64,000 nt of DNA, taken from G047528255 sp047528255. GTDB lineage: Bacteria; Bacteroidota; Bacteroidia; Flavobacteriales; Blattabacteriaceae. This document shows, one piece after another, positions 18,797 through 27,093 of the stretch (position 1 is its first letter; every line of letters starts with the position of its first letter). Made by a program: the position numbers and the translations under genes. The notes below the pieces were generated by a model. The model saw nothing but the letters and a program-made list of their open reading frames with translations. It was not told the origin of the DNA and searched no databases. Location: assembly GCA_047528255.1 (NCBI GenBank), contig CP180024.1, positions 310,001 through 374,000 on the forward strand, given 5' to 3'.

Positions 18797-20308
18797 ATGA
18801 AAAAGACACTGACTTATATCGCTGGCGTGTTGTTGTGTTCAATAGCCAGTGTAATCGGCTATAAGAAATACACGGAAAACAAACAACCTATCGTATACAC
18901 CAACGAATCATCATCCAATACAAGATTTACGTCAAACGACTCTATCAATTTGGTCAGCTCTGCTGGTGTTCCTGATTTTACTAGAGTAGCTTCCAAAGCT
19001 GTCGATGCGGTAGTGAGCATAAAAAATTATTCCGGAAAGTCCGATAACAGAGCTCAAGGATTTCATCCTTTTGAATTTTTCTTCGGTTTTCCCGATGAGC
19101 TTAGAGAAAGACAGAGACTTTTTCAAAAAAATAACGTTCCTAGGTCCAGTGGATCAGGCGTGATCATTTCACCTAACGGGTATATCGTCACCAACAATCA
19201 CGTCATTGAAGATGCCGAAAAAATAGAGGTAACGCTTAACAATCAAAAAAACTATAAGGCGAAATTAATCGGAGCCGATCCCAATACAGATATCGCTTTG
19301 TTGAAAATAGAAGAAAAAGAAAAACTTCCATTCCTTTATTTTTCCAACTCTGACAATGTACAAGTAGGAGAATGGGTCTTGGCCATTGGAAACCCCTTCG
19401 GGTTGAATTCCACTGTAACAGCAGGTATTGTCAGCGCTAAGAGCAGAAGTCTAGGCATATTGGGAGGGAGTGAAAATATGCCCATAGAATCTTTTATTCA
19501 AACTGATGCCGCCATTAACCCGGGAAATAGTGGAGGAGCTCTACTCAATACTAAAGGGGAATTGATCGGTATCAATACAGCTATTCACTCAAGAACGGGA
19601 AGTTATGAAGGTTACGGCTTCGCCGTTCCCTGGAACTTAGTAGAAAAAACCGTGAAAGACCTCAAACAATATGGAGCTGTACAACGTGCATTCATAGGAA
19701 TCACACCGCTAGATCTTTCCGATGAAGATTTATTAAGAAACTACAACGAAAGATTCCAACGAAACATAAAGTCACAACAAGGCGTCATGATCCTTAATGT
19801 CAACGAAAAAAGTGGAGCGGCAGATGCCGGTATCAAGAAAGAAGATATTATCAAAGAAATTGACGGATACCCCGTACGTAATTTTGCAGATCTTTCAGGT
19901 ATTATCGGAAGGAAACGCCCTGGAGATAAAGTCAAAATCAAAGTATCTCGAAACGGAAAAGAAAAAGACTTCAACGTCACTTTGAAAGATATGGAAGGGA
20001 GTACCAAAGTCCGTAGCAAAGAAGAAATGACTGCATCGGAATGGCTGGGCGCTAAACTTGAGCGACTGGACAGTCAAGCTAAAAGAGATTTTGGAATCAA
20101 CTATGGCCTTAGAGTCACCCAATTGAAAAGAGGAAGCTTGAGCAATCTCGGCATTCAAGAAGGAGATATCATCCTATCAGTAAACGGCAAGAAGGTAGAA
20201 AAACCTGCCGATATCGACCTATTATTAAAAAGTTATTCAGGAGATGTATACATTAAGTTCATCAAAAGAAACGGTCAAGTAGTAATCAGAGGATTTGAAA
20301 TGAATTAA
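18797..20308 (+). CDS. Periplasmic serine protease of the DegP/HtrA (Do) family
   Basis: The 503-residue protein has an N-terminal hydrophobic segment (residues 5-21) that is a signal or anchor. The trypsin-like domain carries the catalytic triad His135 (VTNNHVIEDA), Asp165 (NTDIALLKI) and Ser245 (INPGNSGGALL). Two PDZ domains follow, at about 300-390 and 410-495. DegP/HtrA proteases degrade or refold damaged envelope proteins. The gene is alone: an IS cluster ends 56 bp upstream and another begins about 135 bp downstream. DegP, DegQ and DegS types cannot be told apart here; two PDZ domains favour DegP/DegQ. Confidence 0.93.
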   Translation: MKKTLTYIAGVLLCSIASVIGYKKYTENKQPIVYTNESSSNTRFTSNDSINLVSSAGVPDFTRVASKAVDAVVSIKNYSGKSDNRAQGFHPFEFFFGFPDELRERQRLFQKNNVPRSSGSGVIISPNGYIVTNNHVIEDAEKIEVTLNNQKNYKAKLIGADPNTDIALLKIEEKEKLPFLYFSNSDNVQVGEWVLAIGNPFGLNSTVTAGIVSAKSRSLGILGGSENMPIESFIQTDAAINPGNSGGALLNTKGELIGINTAIHSRTGSYEGYGFAVPWNLVEKTVKDLKQYGAVQRAFIGITPLDLSDEDLLRNYNERFQRNIKSQQGVMILNVNEKSGAADAGIKKEDIIKEIDGYPVRNFADLSGIIGRKRPGDKVKIKVSRNGKEKDFNVTLKDMEGSTKVRSKEEMTASEWLGAKLERLDSQAKRDFGINYGLRVTQLKRGSLSNLGIQEGDIILSVNGKKVEKPADIDLLLKSYSGDVYIKFIKRNGQVVIRGFEMN

Positions 20309-20443
20309 TGATTTATTCCTTTTTATAACTAGAAAGTTAACACCTCATTAACTGTATAAATTGAAAAGTTATTCTGAAAATTTTTAGTCATTGAAAGATT
20401 AAAAATGTTTGACGATAACTTTAAATATTATATAGTTATGACT

Positions 20444-22167
20444 CGATACCATTGTATTAAAGTTGATTACGTTTATTCAGTCTTCTAGATGAGATTTATT
20501 GGAGACGATGGAGTTTTAGTATTTCACGTCGTATTCAAAATACTATTTGAAATGTTACATGAGAGAAAAAGATTAAAATATTTGTAAATTAATATATTTT
20601 TTCGTCTATTTGAAGTAGAAAATAAAAAAATAGGATCTATGCTCAGAAGCACCGCACAAATAACCTTTAGTGATCTATATATAAAACGTTCTACCAGAAG
20701 GCGTGAGTTTTTCAAAAGGTTAAACACAGTGATTCTCTGGGAAGGGAAGGAGAAAGAAATAAGAAAATATATCAAAAAGAACAGGGAATAAAAGGAGAAC
20801 TTATCTACAGTGGAATATAATTATTTAATGATGATTCTTTTGATTCACTGGTATGATTTCAGTGATGTAGGCACGTAAAATTGGTAAAATAACCATAGAC
20901 TGTATGCGCTTTTGTAGTTCTCGATTAGAAGATCAGATCCTCAGATCATACGACTCTATACAAATTTCGTAATGAAATAATAGCCAAAAATGCATATGAG
21001 TTCTCTTACTGAAAAAGATCAATAAGGAATTAGAAAAGCATCAGGCGATAGTTAAAACAGGAATGATAGTAGAGGCCAGTATTACTGTGAGGCCCTTTGC
21101 TCCAAAGGGAAATCCCACATACGTAGTGGAGGATAGGAAGGAAGAGGGAAAAAGGAAATCAGTCAAAGAAAAGCAAGGTTAAAAAATAGGCTCAATCAGA
21201 AGTAGACACTCAAGGAAAATAGCTCAAGAATTTAGATAAACTTTACTACGGATACAAAAAGCACATAGGAAGTATAAAAAAGGAATGGATACTAGAAGTA
21301 TCATAGAGTAGCAGCTAATTAGCATGATAGTAGAGGGGCTAAAGCAATTAATAAGAAAAACTAGGATATAAAACCCAGAGAAGTATATGCAGATAAAGGT
21401 TACCAAGTGTCAGCCAACGTATTTTACTTTCATAGTCGAGGCATCAAAGGCCGTATACAGAAGAAAGCCTATAAGAATCGTCCCTTAAGTAGGAATAGCT
21501 ATATTTTTCAATAAATTAGTAAGTAAAACCCGATTGGTAGTAGAACGTGCTTTTGGTAGTATAAAGCATTGGTTTGTATCAGGAAAGGCTCCTTACAAAA
21601 GATTATATCGTGTGCATGCCCAGCATCTTATGGAGGATACTCATATTGTACTATCATTCCTGTTTTAACTATCGCCTGATGCTTTTCTAATTCCTTATTT
21701 ATCGCTTTCAGTAAGCTCTCATATGGTTTTTTGGCTACTATTTCATTGCTAAATATAGATAGAGTCATATGATCTGGAATCTGATCTTCCAATCGAAAAC
21801 CAAAAAAGTATATGCAGATCAAGGATTCTTTCACCAATTCTTTCGTCCTACATCACTGAGATCATACCAGTTAATCAAAAGCATCATCGTAAATAAGGAT
21901 ATTCCACTGTAAGCAGGTTGCCTTTATTCCCTGTACTTTTTGATATATTTTTCTTATTTCTTTCTCCATGTCTTCCCAATGGATCAAGGTGTTTAACCTT
22001 TTGAAAAACTCACTCCTTCTTGTAGAACGGTCTATATATAGGTCACTAAATCTTATTTGCGCGGTACTTCTGAGCATAGATCTGAATTTTTTGTTTTCTA
22101 CTACAAATAGACGAAATAATATATTGATTTAGAAAGCTTTAATCACATTCTCTCATGCAATATTCTC
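20444..22167 (-). mobile_element. IS5-like element (minus), split by an inserted copy
   Basis: The left stub 20444-20548 is the 3' end (GATACCATTGTATTAAAG). The right part, about 21638-22167, runs from the codons for the first catalytic Asp to the 5' terminus TGCAATATTCTC. A plus copy lies between, and several hundred bases of this copy are missing. Confidence 0.83.
20549..21637 (+). mobile_element. IS5-like element (plus), nested, truncated at its 3' end
   Basis: It starts with a degraded terminus (GAAATGTTACATGAGAG) and runs through the transposase as far as CAGCATCTTATGGAGGA, where it stops; the last codons and the right terminus are gone. Frameshifts are frequent. Confidence 0.83.
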
Positions 22168-22383
22168 AAATCGTCTAAAATTTTATTAATCGTATTATTC
22201 TGATTTATTACATTTTTTTACTTAAAAAAGTTAAATGATCACGTCTTTCAAAGTATTTCATGTAATCATAGGATTTTTCAGGGAATACTCCGCTTAATGC
22301 CTTATCTAATATAGTTTCATTCCTGATTTTAATTCCTATACAGCTTTTCTGTCTTCTTCAGAGAAGGAGTTTTTCCAAGTCTG
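22168..22383 (-). pseudogene. Decayed coding remnant downstream of mnmA
   Basis: On the minus strand one frame gives TWKNSFSEEDRKAV and, after a shift, another gives IGIKIRNETILDKALSGVF, followed by about 25 further sense codons (..DYMKYFERRDHLTFLSKKM) and a stop. The composition is protein-like, so this is probably the end of a dead gene. I do not recognise the family. Confidence 0.4.
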
Positions 22384-23571
22384 TCACGAAATTACTCCGG
22401 ATCCGATAAGTTCTTTATCGAGATACCAGGTGGCGAATTGTCCTGCGGTGATGGCAGCTTGAGGGTTTTCAAATTCTATGTAAAGTCCGTTTTTAGCTTT
22501 GTATAGGGTTGCTTTTTGCAGGGGTTGTCTGTAACGGATTCTGCAATGTGCCTTCATTTCCTCTTCGTGAGATAGGGCTAGATCTTTACGTATCCAATGT
22601 AATTCGTCTTCTTGAATGAAGAGTTTTTTTTTATAAAGACCGGGGTGATCTTTTCCCATACCGACATAAACGATATTTTCTTCTACGTCAGTATCAATGA
22701 CAAAGAGAGCTTCTTTATACCCTCCTACACGGAGACCCTTGCGTTGTCCTTTAGTAAAGTAGTAAGCTCCTTGATGTGTCCCTATGACATTTCCATCGGT
22801 CTTTTTGTACATTTTATTTTTTGAGCACACAGCCAGGTCTTTATTTTTGTGAGAGAGTGGGGGATTGTTGTAATGGTAGATGGGGGCGTCATGCAAAATT
22901 TCGATAATTTCGCCTTGTTTCGGTTGGAGTTTTTGTTGCAGAAATTTAGGCAGGTGAACTTTTCCGATGAAGCAAAGTCCTTGAGAGTCTTTCTTCTCGG
23001 CGGTGATCAGGCCCGCCTCGGCAGCGATTTTTCTGACTTTTTTTTTTGTGAGCGTTCCCAATGGGAAGAGAGCTTTGCTCAGTTGATATTGGTTGAGCTG
23101 GCAGAGGAAGTATGATTGATCTTTGTCGGGATCTTTTCCTGCTAACAGTCGGTAGACAGGCTGTCCTTCTTTCAAAAAGATTTCTTTTTCGGCATAATGT
23201 CCTGTTGCGATGCTGTCGGCCCCGAGCAAATGGGCTTTTTCCAGAAACAGATCAAACTTGATTTCACGATTGCAGAGCACGTCAGGGTTGGGGGTGCGGC
23301 CACTCTTATATTCGGAAAACATATAGTCTACAATGCGTTCTTTGTACTGAAGACTTAGGTCGATCACTTGGAAAGGGATGCCGAGCTTTTTAGCTACGAG
23401 CATTGCGTCAATGCTGTCTTCTACCCAAGGGCATTTTGTATGACGGGTCACTCCGGAATCATTCCAATTACGCATGAAAAGACCGATCACTTCATAGCCT
23501 TTTTCTTTGAGCAAGAAAGCCGCTACACTGGAGTCAACTCCACCTGAAAGCCCTACAATAACTCTTTTCAA
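22384..23571 (-). CDS. mnmA: tRNA-specific 2-thiouridylase MnmA
   Basis: MnmA makes 2-thiouridine at the wobble position of Lys, Glu and Gln tRNAs. The 395-residue protein has the PP-loop GLSGGVDSS (8-15), catalytic Cys100 in NPDVLCN and Cys200 in SQGLCFIGK, and the C-terminal beta-barrel ending with an AAITAGQFATWYLD-like block. A run of ten A (ten T at 23038-23047 on the plus strand) encodes TKKKV inside the gene; the frame is intact in this read. It is isolated, with decay on one side and IS on the other. Confidence 0.95.
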   Translation of the reverse strand: MKRVIVGLSGGVDSSVAAFLLKEKGYEVIGLFMRNWNDSGVTRHTKCPWVEDSIDAMLVAKKLGIPFQVIDLSLQYKERIVDYMFSEYKSGRTPNPDVLCNREIKFDLFLEKAHLLGADSIATGHYAEKEIFLKEGQPVYRLLAGKDPDKDQSYFLCQLNQYQLSKALFPLGTLTKKKVRKIAAEAGLITAEKKDSQGLCFIGKVHLPKFLQQKLQPKQGEIIEILHDAPIYHYNNPPLSHKNKDLAVCSKNKMYKKTDGNVIGTHQGAYYFTKGQRKGLRVGGYKEALFVIDTDVEENIVYVGMGKDHPGLYKKKLFIQEDELHWIRKDLALSHEEEMKAHCRIRYRQPLQKATLYKAKNGLYIEFENPQAAITAGQFATWYLDKELIGSGVIS

Positions 23572-23595
23572 TTTTTAGCCGATTTTACATTATTG

Positions 23596-23603
23596 CAAAT
23601 GTA
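23596..23603 (-). promoter_or_regulatory. Candidate -7 box of mnmA
   Basis: On the minus strand TACATTTG fits TAnnTTTG exactly, 24 bp before the mnmA ATG. No TTTG is visible at -33. Confidence 0.4.
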
Positions 23604-23667
23604 AAATATTTTTTTTTGAGTTTATATTAGAAAGGAGATCACAAGGAAAAACCTGAACGTTCACATT

Positions 23668-24363
23668 GAGAACGTAGCATGAGAGAAAGAGGTTAAAATG
23701 TTTTTAGATTAATATATTATTTCGTATATTCGGAGTATAAAATAAAAAATTCGGCTCTATACTCAGAAGCACCGCACAAAGAATTTTTAGTGAACTATAT
23801 ATGGAAGGTTCTACCAGAGGGTAGTGAACTTTTTAAGAGTTTAAACACCTTGATCCACTAGGAAGGGATGAAAAAAGAAATTAAGAAAAATATATCAAAA
23901 AGGCCAGGGAATAAAAGGCCAACCTGCTTACAGTGGAATATCGTTATTTAAGATGATGATTTTTGAGTCACTGGTATGATCTTAGTGATATAGGAATTGA
24001 AGAATTGGTGAAAAAATCTTTGAGCTTCATGAGCTTTTGTGGTTTTCGATTGGAAGATCAGATCCCAAATCATACGATTCTATGCAGATTTCGCAATGAA
24101 ATAGTAGCCAAAAAGGAATATGAGCTCTTACTGAACGAGATCAATAAGGATTTAGAAAAGTATCAGGCAATAGTTAACTATGGCGTATAGTTTGTATCGT
24201 GCACCTGGTATTATTATACGTTATTCATAAAAAAAGATATAATTAATTAATTTATAATCAATAGTATTTCGAATAAAATGTGAAAGACTAAAGCTACATG
24301 GTTCTCTAACGAATTTCTCTAGGAGGCTGAATAAACGTAATCCACTATTAACATAATGATTTC
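23668..24363 (+). mobile_element. IS5-like element (plus) with large internal deletion
   Basis: The left end GAGAACGTAGCATGAGAG and right end AACATAATGATTTC are both recognisable. About 570 bp are missing: after the codons of KYQAIV the sequence jumps to the MAHNLYRAPG end of the gene. The remaining open part is 23963-24190. Confidence 0.85.
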
Positions 24364-24418
24364 GAAACAATATAGTTATTTATAAACATTTTTTACCCTT
24401 TTCTCATGCAACGTTCTC
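24364..24418 (-). mobile_element. IS5-like element, 5'-terminal scrap (minus)
   Basis: GAAACAATATAG leads to TCATGCAACGTTCTC, the 5' terminus of another copy in minus orientation. It begins exactly where the plus copy ends, at the internal position (GTTTCG) that is also the junction at 36614 and 60404. Confidence 0.8.
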
Positions 24419-24512
24419 TCAAAGTTATCGAGGAATTGCTGTCCCATTACTTCTCTGATAAGGATTTCATCACCTATGATGATCAGTTGAATTTTTGGAG
24501 TATTATTTACAG
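24419..24512 (-). pseudogene. Truncated 5' remnant, possibly cinA (NMN amidohydrolase family)
   Basis: Immediately downstream of lipA, the minus strand reads IQLIIIGDEILIREVMGQ, which resembles the CinA N-terminus (..ITIGDEILIGQ..). It is cut after about 30 codons by the IS end at 24418. The stretch is too short for certainty; a different gene with an IIGDE motif is possible. Confidence 0.35.
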
Positions 24513-25409
24513 TTATTTGATATGTCGGTCTGCGTGATAAGAAGAGCGCACCAAAGCGCCGCTTTCTACATATCGAAATCCCATCTTTAGACCAACTTCT
24601 TCATACTTTTTGAATTGTTCGGGGGGGGGGAAGGAGTGTACGGGAAGATGTTTTTTCGTCGGTTGCAGATATTGGCCGATGGTGATGATATCTACCCCGG
24701 TGCTTTTGATGTCTTCCATGGTTTGCAAAACTTCTTCTTCTGTCTCGCCGAGGCCCAGCATGATTCCTGTCTTGGTGCGAGGCTGGCCACTTTTTTTTAG
24801 ATGACTCAGCACTTCGAGACTACGGTCGTACTTAGCCTGTATACGGACTTCTCTGGTGAGTCTTCGGACGGTCTCTAAATTGTGAGAGATAACCTCGGGC
24901 TTTACACTTATGATGCGATCAACTAAGTTTTTTTTTCCTTGAAAATCGGGAATCAAGGTTTCTAAAGTGGTTTCTGGACTGATTCTCCTTATGGCTTGAA
25001 TGGTCTCTACCCATATCAAGGATCCCATATCTTTCAGATCGTCTCGATCTACCGAGGTGATAACAGCGTGCTTGATTTTCATGATTTTTATGGATCGGGC
25101 GACTTTCTCGGGTTCTTCCCAATCTACATTTTCAGGCCGTCCGGTCTTCACTCCGCAGAATCGGCATGAACGGGTACAAATGTTTCCCAATATCATAAAG
25201 GTGGCTAGCCCACTGTCCCAGCATTCTCCCATATTGGGACAATTTCCGCTCTGACAGATGGTGTTGAGTTTGTAACGATCGACTAATCCACGCAGTTGAC
25301 GATAATTTTTTCCTGTAGGGAGTTTGACGCGGATCCATTGAGGCTTCCTTGTAAGAAGCTCTTTTTTTACCGTTTCCGGGGTATCGATGGTGTCTGAATC
25401 TGAATTCAT
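24513..25409 (-). CDS. lipA: Lipoyl synthase
   Basis: LipA inserts two sulfurs into octanoyl chains on lipoyl domains (PDH, OGDH, glycine cleavage), using radical SAM chemistry. The 298-residue protein has the auxiliary cluster Cys52, Cys57 and Cys63 (CQSGNCPNMGEC), the radical SAM Cys78, Cys82 and Cys85 (CTRSCRFC) and the C-terminal RSSYHADRH with the conserved Ser ligand. A run of ten C (ten G at 24621-24630 on plus) codes for Pro-Pro-Pro near residue 260; the frame is intact here. It follows the sigma factor gene on the same strand by 58 bp. Confidence 0.95.
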   Translation of the reverse strand: MNSDSDTIDTPETVKKELLTRKPQWIRVKLPTGKNYRQLRGLVDRYKLNTICQSGNCPNMGECWDSGLATFMILGNICTRSCRFCGVKTGRPENVDWEEPEKVARSIKIMKIKHAVITSVDRDDLKDMGSLIWVETIQAIRRISPETTLETLIPDFQGKKNLVDRIISVKPEVISHNLETVRRLTREVRIQAKYDRSLEVLSHLKKSGQPRTKTGIMLGLGETEEEVLQTMEDIKSTGVDIITIGQYLQPTKKHLPVHSFPPPEQFKKYEEVGLKMGFRYVESGALVRSSYHADRHIK

Positions 25410-25467
25410 TTTTTATATCGGATCAAAGACTACGGATTGCATATCAAAAAACACACCGCTTTGTCAG

Positions 25468-26049
25468 CTAGTGAAAATATATCTCCGGACGGAGATTTTT
25501 AGAAAGTAATTTTTTGGCGCGAAGCAGTTGAATTTTTACAAGACTCATACTGACTTGAAGGTGTTCAGCTATTTCTTTATAAGTCTTTTCTTCGAGAAAT
25601 CTCAATCGAATTATTTTTTGATATTTCGGAGGGAGTTGGTTGATTTTTTCCTGAATTTTCTTGACGAATTGCTTTAATATAAGGATTTCTTCAGGGGAAT
25701 GTTCTTGGAGGGCCAATCCTGATATAAACCTTTTATAAATAGAAGGTTGATCCAAAGAAATGTTTTGGATCTTTCTTTTTCTTATATGATCGAGCATAGT
25801 ATTTTGAGCGATGCTGATCAGCCAAGTGCGGAAATCCAATTCTTCCTTATAAAGCTCGAGCTTGTTAAAAACTTTTGTAAAGCTTTCTATGGAAATGTCC
25901 TCAGCTTCTTCTTTATTGGCTGTTTTCTTCAGTATATAATGGTATACATCGCTCCAAAAGACCTTCATCAATTTGCTTTGACCTTTCCTCTCTCCTTTTT
26001 TTGCTTGGCGGATAACTGAGATAAGGTAAATATTTTTTTGTGAATTCAA
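25468..26049 (-). CDS. RNA polymerase ECF-type sigma factor
   Basis: The 193-residue protein has sigma region 2 at about 20-95 (KEEAEDISIESFTKVFNKL, then FRTWLISIAQNTMLDHIRKRK) and region 4 at about 125-185 (LPPKYQKIIRLRF..TYKEIAEHLQVSMSLVKIQLLRAKKLL, a helix-turn-helix). ECF factors direct RNA polymerase to small regulons, often envelope stress. A sigma gene beside lipA is a known arrangement in flavobacteria as I remember it. No anti-sigma gene is adjacent. The target regulon cannot be told from here. Confidence 0.9.
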   Translation of the reverse strand: MNSQKNIYLISVIRQAKKGERKGQSKLMKVFWSDVYHYILKKTANKEEAEDISIESFTKVFNKLELYKEELDFRTWLISIAQNTMLDHIRKRKIQNISLDQPSIYKRFISGLALQEHSPEEILILKQFVKKIQEKINQLPPKYQKIIRLRFLEEKTYKEIAEHLQVSMSLVKIQLLRAKKLLSKNLRPEIYFH

Positions 26050-26078
26050 TCGTGAGTTACAAAAGTATGATAAATAGT

Positions 26079-26261
26079 TCAGTCTCTATTTTCATAAGTT
26101 TTATACCCTCTTTTGCAAAGAGTGCAAGCTTCTCCGCTCTCATTTAGAAAAGGATTTTGGCTGGAGCAAGTCCCCGAAAACTTCCCTCCTCGCTTGCTCC
26201 ACAATTTGATACCGATACCCATCACTGCAGCTATCAGCAATAGAATCGTGATCAGGCTCAT
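26079..26261 (-). CDS. Small conserved membrane protein with C-terminal Cys pairs
   Basis: The product has 60 residues: a transmembrane helix at 2-20 (SLITILLLIAAVMGIGIKLW), then a soluble tail with FSGTCSSQNPFLN and GEACTLCKRG, giving three Cys. Similar short 'membrane or secreted' proteins occur beside this sigma factor in flavobacteria, as I recall; their function is unknown. I start at MSLITI: an in-frame Met 96 bp upstream lies before the -7 box at 26302-26309 and near the IS junction. It ends 29 bp before the sigma gene. Confidence 0.7.
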   Translation of the reverse strand: MSLITILLLIAAVMGIGIKLWSKRGGKFSGTCSSQNPFLNESGEACTLCKRGYKTYENRD

Positions 26262-26301
26262 TTTTAAGAAAAAACACATACTGCTTTCGGTAGAAAGGAT
26301 A

Positions 26302-26309
26302 CAAAGGTA
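26302..26309 (-). promoter_or_regulatory. Candidate -7 box for the small membrane protein-sigma-lipA operon
   Basis: TACCTTTG on the minus strand fits TAnnTTTG and lies 40 bp before the chosen ATG at 26261. It lies downstream of the longer alternative start at 26357, which supports the shorter reading. No -33 TTTG is obvious. Confidence 0.4.
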
Positions 26310-26344
26310 ATGAAAATTCGTTGAATTTTCAGTTTCAATGTCTT

Positions 26345-26880
26345 GAGAATGTTGCATGAGAAAAGGTTCTTAAAGTATTTGTAAATCAATATATTATTTC
26401 GTGTTTTCTGGAGTAGAAAATAAAAAAATTCAGCTCTATGCTCAGAAGCACCGCACAAATAAACTTTAGTGAACTATATATGGAACATTTTACCAGAAGG
26501 AGTGAGTCTTTCAAAAGGTTAAACCCTTGATCCACTAGAAAAGTATGGAAAAAAAATAAGAAAAATATATCAAAAAGGCCAGGTAATAAAAGACAAACTG
26601 CTTACAGTGTAATATCGTTATTTAAGATAATGTTTTTGAGTGACTGGTATGATCTCAGTGATGTAGAAACGGAAGAATTGGTGAAAAAATCCTTGAGCTG
26701 CATGCGTTTTTTGGTTTTCGATTAGAAGATAAGATTCCAGATTATACAACTTTATGCAGATTTCGCAATGAAATAATGCCAAAAAGGCATATGAGAGCTT
26801 ACTGAAAAAGATCAATAAGGAATTAGAAAAGCATCAGGAGATAGTTAAAACAGAGGTGATAGTAGATGCCCAGTATTACA
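26345..26880 (+). mobile_element. IS5-like element, 5' part (plus)
   Basis: It starts GAGAATGTTGCATGAGAAAA and runs to the codons of the first catalytic Asp (GTAGATGCCCAGTATTACA), then stops abruptly. The 3' half is absent. Confidence 0.85.
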
Positions 26881-27093
26881 CACCACAAGCAAACAAACCC
26901 GAGACCTCCTCCGATTTCCAAAACTAATAGCTATCAAAATAAAACCTTGATTCTCATAAGAGCTCATACGTATGGAATAATGGATCACAGGGATAGGAAC
27001 ACACGCAAGTATATAATCATTTCAACCATCATAGCATCCTGAAAGAGCCCGCCAAGATCAGCGCAGCTGAGCTAATATTTTTCATTATCTATT
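26881..27093 (-). other. Unassigned stretch downstream of the OlsF-like gene
   Basis: This is not IS sequence. The minus strand shows hydrophobic coding-like scraps (DLGGLFQDAMMVEMIIY; FILIAISFGN) in different frames, consistent with a dead membrane-protein gene, but I cannot name it. Confidence 0.3.
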
